Notes under the pieces: generated by a model
What the model was told of the DNA's origin: nothing
The model's input: the letters and a program-made list of their open reading frames with translations, nothing else
The model's database searches: none
Assembly (NCBI GenBank): GCA_033485155.1
Contig: JAWQJJ010000011.1
Location: 28,627 to 92,626, forward strand
From: Methanomassiliicoccus sp.
Lineage (GTDB): Archaea; Thermoplasmatota; Thermoplasmata; Methanomassiliicoccales; Methanomassiliicoccaceae
Direction: 5' to 3'
DNA length: 64,000 bases
Translations under genes and position numbers: made by a program
Shown here: piece after piece, positions 7,939 through 16,002 of the stretch
How the letters are laid out: each line of letters opens with the position of its first letter
How positions within the stretch are numbered: position 1 is the first letter of the stretch

Positions 7939-8919
7939 ATGGACGCGCTTGACCGCAGGCTGCTAGATCTCATCGAGAGGAGGCCCCGCAGCACCTATCG
8001 TTCTCTAGCGGACGGGCTGGGCACGTCGGTGGCGACCGTGCAGAGGCGGGCCGAGGGGCTGATGACCTCCGGGCGGCTGGGCCGGATAAGGGGCAGGTTA
8101 AGCCTGCGGGCGCTGGGCTGCACCACAGTGATGATCCACGGTCCGGCACAGGGGAAGCTGACCCCGGAGATCATCGACGGCCTGGGGGACCACGGCTCGA
8201 TCCGGTCCCTCAGCCTCGGCATGTACGGCCGAATATGCTGTCTGGCCTACGTGCGCCGGCCGGAGGAGGTCAATGGGCTGATGACCTTCTTAAGGGAACG
8301 CGTCGGGCTCACGGACGCTCGCAGCCTCATCGTCCGCCGGGAGGTGAGCCTACGAAGCGGGTTCGAGGAGGACCTGCCGCATGATGGCGCCCCCATTGAG
8401 CTGAGGGGCATGGACCTGCGCATCATAAGGTCCCTTTACTCCGACGGCCGGAAGAGCATCGCGGCCATATCGAAGGAGACGGGCATCTCCGCGAAGGCGG
8501 TGAAGCGGCGGCTGGAGGAGATGACCGAGCGGGGAATCCTGGAGTTCGAGACCGATCTCCGCCTGGCCAGGGAGGGCGACATACCCTTCAGCCTCCTGGT
8601 GGAGTTCGGCACCTGCACCTGCCGGGACGACTGCCTGCGGAGGCTGGCCGGCGACGGGAGCACCGTTCTCGGCGAGGCCTTCCTCTTCCAGGACGTCCCT
8701 GAGCTAGTGCTCATCGAAGGCTCGGCCCCGACCCTGTCCGCGCTCACCGGCCTGACCGCATCCTTGCTGCGCCAGGACGAAATCGTGCAGGTCCGCCCGG
8801 ACGTCATCACCGCCTTCCGAGCGTTCGATACATGGGTGGACGTCATAAGCCGCGGAGAGGGAGCGCTCCCTGACCGAGAGGCCGCGCGCCACCCAGGGAG
8901 CGGTCCTCGCGACCTGTAG
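7939..8919 (+). CDS. Lrp/AsnC-type regulator with two helix-turn-helix units
   Basis: This 326-residue protein has an N-terminal HTH (LDRRLLDLIERRPRSTYRSL, then TSVATVQRRAEGL), a middle ligand-type domain, a second HTH (MDLRIIRSLYSDGRKS, then ISAKAVKRRLEEM) and a C-terminal RAM-like segment. The duplicated HTH-sensor layout is a known archaeal variant of the Lrp family. The start is supported by GGAGGGAAGT just upstream. A second protein with the same layout is encoded at 30826-31770. The C-terminal tail is rich in Asp, Arg and Pro and probably disordered. Stop is TAG. Target genes are not evident. Confidence 0.85.
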   Translation: MDALDRRLLDLIERRPRSTYRSLADGLGTSVATVQRRAEGLMTSGRLGRIRGRLSLRALGCTTVMIHGPAQGKLTPEIIDGLGDHGSIRSLSLGMYGRICCLAYVRRPEEVNGLMTFLRERVGLTDARSLIVRREVSLRSGFEEDLPHDGAPIELRGMDLRIIRSLYSDGRKSIAAISKETGISAKAVKRRLEEMTERGILEFETDLRLAREGDIPFSLLVEFGTCTCRDDCLRRLAGDGSTVLGEAFLFQDVPELVLIEGSAPTLSALTGLTASLLRQDEIVQVRPDVITAFRAFDTWVDVISRGEGALPDREAARHPGSGPRDL

Positions 8920-8940
8920 CGCCAGAGCGCTCACGGAATA

Positions 8941-8950
8941 CTTTTAAATC
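8941..8950 (+). promoter_or_regulatory. Probable TATA box of purB
   Basis: CTTTTAAATC is centred about 31 bp upstream of the purB ATG, giving a leader of only a few nucleotides. No ribosome-binding site is evident, consistent with near-leaderless translation. Confidence 0.5.
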
Positions 8951-8976
8951 GCCCGGCTTTTATCCATGGGGCTATC

Positions 8977-10338
8977 ATGCTCATCTGTCCCCTCGATTAC
9001 CGATATGGCCGGAAGGAAATGAAGGCGGTGTTCTCCGAGGAGAACCGTCTCCGAACCCAGTTACTGGTGGAGGCGGCCCTGGCCCGCGCCCACGCCCAGA
9101 TGGGCGACATACCCCAGGACGCGGCCGAGATCATCTCGGCCAAATGCACCCCTGAGTATGTCAAGCTGGAGAGGGTCAAGGCCATCGAGGCGGAGACCAA
9201 GCACGACGTCATGTCCATGGTCAACGCCATCTCCGAGCAGTGCGGGGACGCCGGCCGGTACGTGCATCTGGGGGCGACCTCCAACGACATCGTGGACACC
9301 GCCGCGGCGCTGGAGTTCAAGGACACCCTGGCCATAATCGAGAGGGACCTGGATACTCTGATCATCACAATTTCCGCCCTCGCCTTCAAGCACCGCCGGA
9401 CGGTCATGATGGGCCGCACCCACGGGCAGTTCGCCATACCCACGACCTTCGGGTTCAAGGTCGCGGGATACATCTCCGAGCTGCTGCGCCATCGCGAGCG
9501 GGTGCGGGAGATGCGGCCCCGGGTGTGCGTGGGCAAGATGTCCGGAGCCATCGGCACCGGCGCCGGGTTCGGGGACGGGTTCTTTAAGATCCAGGAACTG
9601 GTCATGAAGGACCTGGGCCTGGGGGCGGAGGAGGCGGCCACCCAGCTGGTGAACCGGGACCGCTACGCCGAGCTGGTCTTCGTGCTCAGCCTCATCGCCA
9701 CCTCCTGCGAGAGGTATGCCACGGAGGTGCGCAACCTCCAGCGCTCGGAGATCGGGGAGGTTGCCGAGGCCTTCGACGCCAAGAAGCAGGTCGGCTCCTC
9801 GACCATGGCCCAGAAGAAGAACCCCATGCTCTCGGAGAACATCTCCGGCCTCGCCCGCGTGGTCCGCTCGTACGTGAACCCGCAGATGGAGTGCATGGTG
9901 CTTTGGCATGAGCGCGACCTGTCCAACTCCTCTGCCGAGAGGTTCATCCTGCCCCACGTGGCGGTGCTCACCGACGACATCCTGGGGAAGATGAACGATG
10001 TGTTCGGCCACCTCTCGGTCAACGAGAAAAACATGCGCCGCAACATCGAGGCGGCCAACGGCTTCATCATGGCCGAGGCCGTGCTTCTCGCTCTAGCCGC
10101 CAAGGGTCTGGGGAGGCAGGAGGCGCATGAGCTGGTCAGGAAGGTCAGCCTGAAGGCCGAGGAGGACGGCAAAGGACTGAAGGAGGCTCTGAGGGCCAAC
10201 AAGACGGTGACCAAGCACCTGTCGCCCAAGGAGCTGGACGCGGTCATGAATCCTGACAACTACGTGGGCAAGGCCCCGGAGATGGTCGACCGCACCGTCG
10301 CCCGCGCCGAGGCCGAGCTGGGCCGCAAGATCATCTAG
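8977..10338 (+). CDS. purB: Adenylosuccinate lyase
   Basis: The 453-residue product belongs to the fumarase/aspartase superfamily. It has HLGATSNDIVDTA, the GRTHGQFAIPTTFG segment and the superfamily signature GSSTMAQKKNP with the mobile-loop serines. It cleaves succinyl groups from SAICAR and adenylosuccinate in purine synthesis. Length is normal. The gene stands alone with its own TATA box and converges on a metallo-beta-lactamase-fold gene with a one-base gap. Stop is TAG. Confidence 0.97.
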   Translation: MLICPLDYRYGRKEMKAVFSEENRLRTQLLVEAALARAHAQMGDIPQDAAEIISAKCTPEYVKLERVKAIEAETKHDVMSMVNAISEQCGDAGRYVHLGATSNDIVDTAAALEFKDTLAIIERDLDTLIITISALAFKHRRTVMMGRTHGQFAIPTTFGFKVAGYISELLRHRERVREMRPRVCVGKMSGAIGTGAGFGDGFFKIQELVMKDLGLGAEEAATQLVNRDRYAELVFVLSLIATSCERYATEVRNLQRSEIGEVAEAFDAKKQVGSSTMAQKKNPMLSENISGLARVVRSYVNPQMECMVLWHERDLSNSSAERFILPHVAVLTDDILGKMNDVFGHLSVNEKNMRRNIEAANGFIMAEAVLLALAAKGLGRQEAHELVRKVSLKAEEDGKGLKEALRANKTVTKHLSPKELDAVMNPDNYVGKAPEMVDRTVARAEAELGRKII

Positions 10339-10339
10339 A

Positions 10340-11182
10340 TCAGCGGGACACGTTGAACTTGTACCGGAGGTGCGACATCACCGTCCGGGCGAGCATCGGG
10401 TTGATCTGCTCCCTGGGCAGCCCGATGTCCCGGACGACCGCCTCCATCAGGGCAGGTGTCATCTCCATGGTCGCGGAGTTGCGCACCACCGAGCGGTGGA
10501 CGGTCTGCACCAGCTGGGCGGCGTCGTCCAGCCGCTTGTTGACCTCGTAGCCCTCGAGGGGATCGGCCCACGCCGACAGCATGACCTCCATGCCCAGCGA
10601 GCGAAGGCGGCGCAGCGAGCCTAGGGTTTCGAACGCATCGTCGTAGATCGGCACATCCCCGGGCACCGGCACCGCGTCTCCGGTCACCGCCACCCGTTCC
10701 GCCGGCGACCACAGGGTGATGGAGCCGGGCGAATGTCCCGGAGTGTGGACGGCCTTCATCGCGAACCCGGCGATGCCGACGTCGTCGCCGTCGGCGACCG
10801 TGCGATCGACGCGGACCGGGCCGGAGACCAGGGCGTCGAACCCCGGGACCGGCCGCTCGGCCTTCTGCACCGCGGGGTCCTCGATCCAGGTCCGCTCAGC
10901 GCGGTGGGCGACGACCTGGCACCCGGTGGCGGCAACGACCTCGGCGGCCGCTCCGATGTGGTCCGGGTGCGAGTGGGTGAGGATCAGCTGAGCGATCTCG
11001 TTGGGCCGCCGGCCCATGGCCCTGACCTGCTGGAAGATGGCTTTCTCCGAGCCCTTGACCCCGGCGTCGACCAGAGCGAGTTCCTCGCCCTCGATGATGA
11101 AGACGTTGACGAACCGGTCCAGCGCCACGGTCGGCGACACCGGCACTTTGAACGGCAGCTTGATGGATCTTATGGATGGCAT
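10340..11182 (-). CDS. Metallo-beta-lactamase-fold hydrolase (glyoxalase II-like)
   Basis: This 280-residue protein carries THSHPDH (His70, His72, Asp74, His75), HTPGHSPGS and TGDAVP, the usual metal ligands of a binuclear hydrolase. The N-terminus VNVFIIEGEELALVDAG is typical of MBL-fold proteins of the glyoxalase II/arylsulfatase type. A helical C-terminal extension (DPLEGYEVNKRLDDAAQ and onward) may recognise the substrate, which cannot be assigned. The start ATG follows a short leader after an AT-rich AAAGATAAACC element. It is divergent from the flavodoxin gene. Confidence 0.87.
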   Translation of the reverse strand: MPSIRSIKLPFKVPVSPTVALDRFVNVFIIEGEELALVDAGVKGSEKAIFQQVRAMGRRPNEIAQLILTHSHPDHIGAAAEVVAATGCQVVAHRAERTWIEDPAVQKAERPVPGFDALVSGPVRVDRTVADGDDVGIAGFAMKAVHTPGHSPGSITLWSPAERVAVTGDAVPVPGDVPIYDDAFETLGSLRRLRSLGMEVMLSAWADPLEGYEVNKRLDDAAQLVQTVHRSVVRNSATMEMTPALMEAVVRDIGLPREQINPMLARTVMSHLRYKFNVSR

Positions 11183-11330
11183 AACGGACCGACAAATGCG
11201 AAGTGCGGTTTATCTTTTTACCGGCGGGGCGGGGGGAGCGGAAAGCGGGGAAGAAAAGCATCGTCAGGTACTTAGCGCAGGTCGTTGTTCGAAGCTCCGC
11301 TCCCCCTATGGGGCGCGCACGAGGGATACG

Positions 11331-11828
11331 ATGAAGGGAATCGTCGCGGTCGACAGCGTGTTCGGGAACACCATGAGGATCGGCGAGGTCATCGCCGAGG
11401 AGCTGACCAAGGAGGGGCACGAGGTCGAGGTGGTCGATCTGGGCCGGTGGGTCCCCCGCAGGGCCGAGGCGGACTTCGCCTTCGTAGGATCGCCGACCAG
11501 GAACGGACGCATGACCGGGCGATCCAAGCGGTATGTGAAGCGATTGAGCAAAGCGCATTGGGCGTCAAGGCCGGTTGTGCTCTTCGACACCGTCCTGCAT
11601 CTGCCGGAGAACGAGAGGCATCGGGCCCGCATGATCAAGTGGACGGAGAACGGCGCTGCCCCTCGGCTCAAGGCCCTGGCCGAGGAGAGGGGGCTGACGA
11701 CCTACCCCACGGTCCTGCGCATCGAGGTCACCGGCCTGAAGGGGCCGCTGGCCCCGGGAAGCCTGGACCGGGCGCGGGAGTTCGTACGCGAGTTCCTGGC
11801 GACCGTTGGCTCGGGCCGGTCCGATTAA
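11331..11828 (+). CDS. Flavodoxin-domain protein
   Basis: This 165-residue protein starts MKGIVAVDSVFGNTMRIGEV, where SVFGNT is an FMN phosphate-binding loop. It continues with alternating strands and helices (EVEVVDLGRW, FAFVGSPTRNGRMTG, VVLFDTVLH) of the flavodoxin fold. The start is preceded by GAGGGATACG; the frame is open further upstream but that part is not flavodoxin-like. It is a probable one- or two-electron carrier or flavoprotein subunit. The partner is not encoded next door. The C-terminus GLKGPLAPGSLDRAREFVREF is a normal closing helix. Confidence 0.85.
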   Translation: MKGIVAVDSVFGNTMRIGEVIAEELTKEGHEVEVVDLGRWVPRRAEADFAFVGSPTRNGRMTGRSKRYVKRLSKAHWASRPVVLFDTVLHLPENERHRARMIKWTENGAAPRLKALAEERGLTTYPTVLRIEVTGLKGPLAPGSLDRAREFVREFLATVGSGRSD

Positions 11829-11859
11829 GGTATCAGTGCAACGATCCGCCGGTCGGCGC

Positions 11860-12315
11860 TCATATCGTCATTACCGGCCGTCCGTCGCTCCCGTACAGGA
11901 AGCCGGTGATGGATGCCCTCTCCTGCACCTCCCGGTCCCTGATCTTGACCCAGAGGTCGGACATGCGCCGGATGACGTGCTCCTTTGGCACGTACGCTCC
12001 GGGATAGTGGATGGCGATGCTGCCGTAGCGCCTGGCGGCCTCGATGTACTCGTCGTCCCTCCCCTCCCTGTCGGCGGAGAAGGCCGTCTCGAGGAACTCC
12101 TTGCTCAGCACCGCGCCGTCGGCGCCCACCAGCCACAGGATGGCCCGCGGCTCGTCGTCCTGGAACTCGTGATGCGCTCTCGCTCCCGGATGGTCCTTCA
12201 TGAGAGCCTCCTCTCGAAAGAAGAGGGCACGATGGACCACCTCGACGTGCGACGACTTGGAGCGCGGGACCTCCTCGCCATCGCCCCGGTCCTCGTTACC
12301 ATCCATGAAGAACAT
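11860..12315 (-). CDS. Conserved-looking hypothetical protein
   Basis: A 151-residue acidic protein that I do not recognise. A TATA-like GTTATTTATG lies about 25-30 bp upstream of the ATG at 12315, which would make the mRNA leaderless; an in-frame start at 12396 would fall upstream of that promoter. Visible features are an N-terminal MFFMDGNEDRG, a central ILWLVGADGAVLSKEF and a C-terminal ITGFLYGSDGRPVMTI, suggesting a small alpha/beta soluble domain. No signal peptide, membrane helix or metal motif is seen. It converges on the flavodoxin gene. Confidence 0.65.
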   Translation of the reverse strand: MFFMDGNEDRGDGEEVPRSKSSHVEVVHRALFFREEALMKDHPGARAHHEFQDDEPRAILWLVGADGAVLSKEFLETAFSADREGRDDEYIEAARRYGSIAIHYPGAYVPKEHVIRRMSDLWVKIRDREVQERASITGFLYGSDGRPVMTI

Positions 12316-12418
12316 GATGATGTGGTCTGAGCCGCCCTCATAAATAACCTGGCCCCCGCGACCGAAGTGGCTCGGGATCGCGGGAACGGCTTGCATCGAC
12401 CTCGGCCGTAAAGCGAGA

Positions 12419-12708
12419 TCACGCGATCTCGATCTCGTACTCCGCCACCTTGACGGCCTCCGGCTCCCACGGCCTGCGGTACCGCATGGTGATGACCGTC
12501 CTTCCTTGCACCAGGGCGAGGAAGGTGAATGTGGATGTGCCCCCTCCTCCGATCAGGCGGGAAGCACGGCGATAGTCCTGGCGGACCAGAGAGATGAAGC
12601 GATCGTCGAAGGACGCTTCCCAGGAATAGCCGGTCGACGGGTTGGCGTTAAGGGAGATGGCAAGTTCCTTCCCCGCCGCGGCCTCTATTCGTTCTCTCGT
12701 GTGCTCAC
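12419..12708 (-). pseudogene. Chagasin-like (I42) cysteine-protease inhibitor, probable 1-nt frameshift
   Basis: The minus strand encodes AAAGKELAISLNANPSTGYSWEA, followed by a GGGGTSTFTFLAL segment and MRYRRPWEP. These match the three loops of chagasin-type inhibitors: NPSTGY, GxGG and RPW. No ATG, GTG or TTG opens this frame; upstream it runs directly to the TGA of the DUF362 gene. A GTG at 12708 in the neighbouring frame reads VSTREN and hits TAG at 12687-12685. Restoring one base near 12691 would join VSTREN to RIEAAAGKEL, giving a normal inhibitor of about 97 residues. A real mutation, a sequence error or programmed slippage would all fit. Confidence 0.62.
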
Positions 12709-12769
12709 CTGGAGACCGAACGCCTTCCGGCGATATATTGGCATACGGTCGCCGATCCGGCTCGGTCGC

Positions 12770-13963
12770 TCATCCTCCGCCAGTGCCCCTGGTCACCGCG
12801 CGGTCCAGGACGCGCCCCAACGACCCCTTCTCCAGCCGGATGGCCTTGGCCTTGCACATCTCGTGGCAGCAATAGCACTCGATGCACTTCCGGCGGTCTA
12901 TGCGCGCTTTCCGTTCGATGATCTGGATGGCCTCCGCCGGGCAGCTTTTGGCGCACGCTCCGCAGCCTCTGCATACGTCGGGGGCGATCACCGGACGGGC
13001 GCGGTCGAGGCCCAGGCGGGAGACGGCCGAGGACGCCGTCCTTTTGATGAACGAGCTGGACTCAGCAGAAGCGAAAGTGCAGGGCAGGGCAAAATCGCTC
13101 GAAGCGATCGAATCGATCGGCTCGCCGACGACCTCGACCTCGTTGACGTCGATCAGCGCACGGTCGGATGCGGCGTGAACGGTCGTCACTCGCATGGGGT
13201 CCAGGCGCATGAGGCGGGCGGCCACGGCGTCGATGGCGTACGGGCTGTCGGCGGCAAGGATGGCGTTCATCGCCTTCGGCCGGCCGGAGGTCGGGCCGTC
13301 GCCCTCCATGGCCATCACCGCATCCATGATCTGAAGCTTGGGCTTGACGAGCTCGTTGATGTCCACCAGCACCTCGGCGAACCGGGCCGGGGTGCGGAAG
13401 CGGGCATGGAGGGCCTTCTTCTCCAGGCCCGGCACCACGCCGTAGATGTTCTTCGCTCCGCCGGTGAGGCCGGTGGCCAGGTGGGTCTTGAGCTTGGAGA
13501 GGACGATGATCGCGTCGGCCTCGGCCACCGGGTCGATGAGCTTGACATTGCGGAGGGCTCTTCCGCCGTTGACCTCGGCGTCGCGATGGCCGGTACCGTA
13601 GTTGAGGTCTACCCCCAGCTCCTCAGCCACTGCCAGCATACCGGTCTTGCGGTAAACGCGTTCCAGCGTTTCCTGGGTGTAGGGAAGGAAGGAACCGGGC
13701 GAATCGGCAATGGTTACCTGGCAGCCTCGGTCCCGGACCATCCGTCCCACGGCCAGCATGACCGCGGGGCGGGTGGTGACGCACTCCTCCGGGGCGGCGT
13801 CGATGAGCAGGTTGGGCTTGAGAAGAACGCGATCGCTCGGCTTGATGAAGCGCTCGATCCCCCCTAGGTTATCGAGGCATTTTCGCACCGCCGTATCGAC
13901 GTTCTCTTGAGCATAGCTCTGGCAGCGGACCAGGGAGACCTTGGGCGATGGCACGCTCCACAT
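12770..13963 (-). CDS. DUF362 protein with C-terminal 4Fe-4S ferredoxin domain
   Basis: This 397-residue protein has an N-terminal DUF362 domain (about 1-310) with VLLKPNLL, TTRPAVMLAVGRMV, IADSPG, LSKLKTHLATGLTGGAKNIYG and related segments. Two 4Fe-4S motifs follow: CRGCGACAKSCP and CIECYCCHEMCK. DUF362-ferredoxin proteins (COG2006) are common in anaerobic archaea and bacteria and are thought to be iron-sulphur redox or maturation factors; the exact role is unknown. The start ATG is close to a TATA-like CTAAATAC, so the leader is short. The chagasin-like sequence lies immediately downstream. Confidence 0.9.
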   Translation of the reverse strand: MWSVPSPKVSLVRCQSYAQENVDTAVRKCLDNLGGIERFIKPSDRVLLKPNLLIDAAPEECVTTRPAVMLAVGRMVRDRGCQVTIADSPGSFLPYTQETLERVYRKTGMLAVAEELGVDLNYGTGHRDAEVNGGRALRNVKLIDPVAEADAIIVLSKLKTHLATGLTGGAKNIYGVVPGLEKKALHARFRTPARFAEVLVDINELVKPKLQIMDAVMAMEGDGPTSGRPKAMNAILAADSPYAIDAVAARLMRLDPMRVTTVHAASDRALIDVNEVEVVGEPIDSIASSDFALPCTFASAESSSFIKRTASSAVSRLGLDRARPVIAPDVCRGCGACAKSCPAEAIQIIERKARIDRRKCIECYCCHEMCKAKAIRLEKGSLGRVLDRAVTRGTGGG

Positions 13964-14132
13964 TAAATGAACGCCGTATTTAGGGCTGTCCGATGGAATA
14001 TTCTTATTTTATAGCGGTCGTGATGCGGCCACGCCTCAGACCGCTCTCCTGAAGGAAGTTCGAGGAAATTCGTTCAGAGCTCAAGGATGTTTCCAAACCT
14101 GTGGTCCGAGGCCGTCCTGGGCCTCCTTCGGC

Positions 14133-14275
14133 TTACACCGATGTAGTCTTAGATGGCTGGTTCCGGTCCTCGTGCCCCATCAGCATGGCAATGATCGCTA
14201 GATCCATCCCCTTCATCATCATGTCCACTGAATCGCCTCAGGTCGATTCTTCTTGAGATGGTCCGGAACCATCGG
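14133..14275 (-). pseudogene. Decayed tyrosine-recombinase C-terminal fragment
   Basis: One minus-strand frame reads DMMMKGMDLAIIAMLMGHED and ends at TAA (14135-14133). The adjacent frame just upstream reads RTISRRIDLRRFSG. Together they resemble the integrase box II region (HxLRR followed by GxxLxxIxxLMGHED), split by a frameshift and lacking the tyrosine. It is not the intact integrase gene located 300 bp away. It points to an older integration at this tRNA locus. The rest of 13964-14482 shows no gene. Confidence 0.55.
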
Positions 14276-14335
14276 CATTCTGGAAGGGAACCGGCCGTGG
14301 AGAATGCCTACATGATCAGTGGAAGTAACGGGATT

Positions 14336-14358
14336 GTCTCTTCATAACCGGAAGAGAC
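14336..14358. repeat. Perfect 8-bp hairpin upstream of tRNA
   Basis: GTCTCTTC, a 7-nt loop and GAAGAGAC form a perfect stem between the decayed recombinase and the tRNA gene. Its role is unknown; it could be a terminator-like element or a relic of an integrated element. Confidence 0.35.
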
Positions 14359-14447
14359 GTTATCACCTTCCCGCCCGAGTCGAGGAATTTTATAAGGCGT
14401 TCTGATTGCTCTCTCAATCCTTCTCCAGAGCTGAATGCTTCGGAAAG

Positions 14448-14457
14448 GATTATATGC
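14448..14457 (+). promoter_or_regulatory. Probable TATA box of tRNA-Ala
   Basis: GATTATATGC is centred about 30 bp upstream of the mature tRNA 5' end, the expected archaeal promoter position. Confidence 0.5.
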
Positions 14458-14482
14458 AAGCTTCCATTACCTCGGTCTACAG

Positions 14483-14555
14483 GGGCAGATAGATCAGCTG
14501 GAAGATCGCGACATTCGCAATGTCGAGGCCGCGGGTTCAAATCCCGCTCTGTCCA
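14483..14555 (+). tRNA. tRNA-Ala (anticodon CGC)
   Basis: A full cloverleaf can be drawn: acceptor GGGCAGA / TCTGTCC, D stem GATC/GATC, anticodon stem CGACA/TGTCG with loop TTCGCAA (anticodon CGC), a 5-nt variable loop and T arm GCGGG-TTCAAAT-CCCGC, with discriminator A at 14555. The third acceptor pair is G3-U70, the identity element of alanine tRNA. CCA is not encoded. The last 19 nt overlap the 3' end of the integrase gene on the other strand, the classic tRNA attachment-site arrangement. Confidence 0.95.
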
Positions 14556-15346
14556 CTTTCTATCATAATGTTTTGCGAGAAGAGGTTTTGATTTCTTACT
14601 AGCTCTTGATACCGCGCCAGGGTGCCCATGGCGTCGGCCATGTCTGCGAGGTTGATTCCCAGGTACAGGACGGTGGTCCGGACGTCGCGGTGCCCCATGA
14701 GCTCGGCGATGGTCTCGATCGGGCACATACCGGGGAAGCGCTTGTTGGCCTCCCACAGCGTGCGGCCGTAGGTCCGGCGCAGGGTGTGGTTGCTGAATGG
14801 TATGCCCGTCCGCGCAGCTACCCCCTTCACCAGCTTGTCCAGGGCGGTCTTCTGGTATGCGTGCAGCCTCCCGCCCCGTTCGTAGATGAGCAGAGCGTCG
14901 GGCACCTTGACCGCGGGGTTCTTCTCCCGCGCTCGGGCGATCTCCTCCTCTCGGAGCTGCTGGTAGGCCTTCAGCTCCGCCAAGGTGTCGGGGCGGTAGG
15001 GGACCATCCGCCACTTCCCCCCGCCCCGGCCCTTGCCCTGGACCGACAGGTAGGCGACCTTGAAGCTTCCCGGCTTGAGGCGCAGGACCTCCACTCGGCG
15101 GAGACCGAGGTTCAGCTCCAGGTGGATGACCAGGCGCTCCAGGCCCTGAGCCGCGTCCAAGATGCTCAGCGCTTGTGACGGCGACAGATGCTCGGGCGGC
15201 AGCTTCTCGTCCTGAGGCCACTTGATCTTCATGTCTCTGATCACCGTGTTGCCATGCCACTTCAAGTAGGTGTTCAGCACGGCCAGGTGTCGCCTCTTGA
15301 CTCCGTTCTTCTGTCGGGCGTAGACCTCGTTGCGGATATAGTCCAC
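14537..15346 (-). CDS. Tyrosine recombinase / integrase
   Basis: From the GTG at 15346 the 269-residue product has the catalytic set: Arg83/84 in LNLGLRRVEVLRL, HTLRR (His187, Arg190), MGHRD (His219) and Tyr228 in TTVLYLGI. The N-terminal core-binding part is short and seems to lack its first helix. The open frame continues upstream (TKWAREEV) only to the TAG of the neighbouring membrane gene, so either the true start is non-standard or the 5' end was lost. The last codons lie inside the T arm and acceptor of tRNA-Ala, which suggests the att core sits at the tRNA 3' end. No second copy of that sequence was found by eye. Confidence 0.88.
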   Translation of the reverse strand: MDYIRNEVYARQKNGVKRRHLAVLNTYLKWHGNTVIRDMKIKWPQDEKLPPEHLSPSQALSILDAAQGLERLVIHLELNLGLRRVEVLRLKPGSFKVAYLSVQGKGRGGGKWRMVPYRPDTLAELKAYQQLREEEIARAREKNPAVKVPDALLIYERGGRLHAYQKTALDKLVKGVAARTGIPFSNHTLRRTYGRTLWEANKRFPGMCPIETIAELMGHRDVRTTVLYLGINLADMADAMGTLARYQELVRNQNLFSQNIMIESGQSGI

Positions 15347-15373
15347 CTCTTCCCTGGCCCATTTTGTCTTGAC

Positions 15374-15775
15374 CTAAAGGGTCGCGGCATACACTCTCGG
15401 CCCCAACAGCATATATCCAATTCCCACGAAGATGAGGATATACTCTCCGACCGAAACAGCCAACGGAGGAGAGCTAGTAAAGAAGAATAACGCCTGATCG
15501 GCTGGTACCGTGAGGAAAAGCAGTACAGCATTGGTCACTGTCAGAACGGCGGCAAATCTCGGCCTAATGAACAGCAAGACCAGGCTAACAATGGGCATAA
15601 CCAATCCCACAATAATGAAGAATATAATGAACGCTGGAGTCCGCATCTCATTCATACGGGTCTCGAATCCCAAGGGAGTCAACAAGAACCCCATGATGAA
15701 ACCCAGTACCAAAAGAACGGCCAGCATCTTTTTCGATCTCCCGAAGGGTGCCCATTTACTTGCAATCGAAGACAT
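15374..15775 (-). CDS. Small four-helix membrane protein
   Basis: A 133-residue hydrophobic protein with predicted membrane helices at about 17-35, 47-69, 75-92 and 104-127. A short basic N-terminus (SKWAPFGRSKK) favours a cytoplasmic start. No family is recognised. It sits directly upstream of the integrase in the same frame, separated by its TAG stop, and is lower in GC than 8-13 kb, consistent with cargo of an integrated element. Function is unknown. Confidence 0.7.
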   Translation of the reverse strand: MSSIASKWAPFGRSKKMLAVLLVLGFIMGFLLTPLGFETRMNEMRTPAFIIFFIIVGLVMPIVSLVLLFIRPRFAAVLTVTNAVLLFLTVPADQALFFFTSSPPLAVSVGEYILIFVGIGYMLLGPRVYAATL

Positions 15776-16002
15776 TTCTTTCTCTCCGGCATAGCATCTT
15801 GCCTATTGCTAAGGCAAGTTGCCATGGATATTATTGCTAAGAAGCAGCCTTAAGTGTACTGTAACGCCCGACCGGCAATGTAATCTCCAGTTCTCATGCG
15901 CATTCGTAATGCCAGGCAATGAAAATCCAACGTCCATTGTTACGACAAACCAGACAAAAATATCCTATTTCTGAAGTAGCGGCTAAACCAGTATTGCCGG
16001 CA

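Noticed and set aside
12506..13867. 453-codon plus-strand frame opposite the DUF362 gene
   Set aside because: Antisense to a gene with clear ferredoxin motifs; no domain recognised.
14316..15362. 348-codon minus-strand frame overlapping the integrase and tRNA
   Set aside because: The alternative frame contains the integrase catalytic motifs; this frame is only its shadow.
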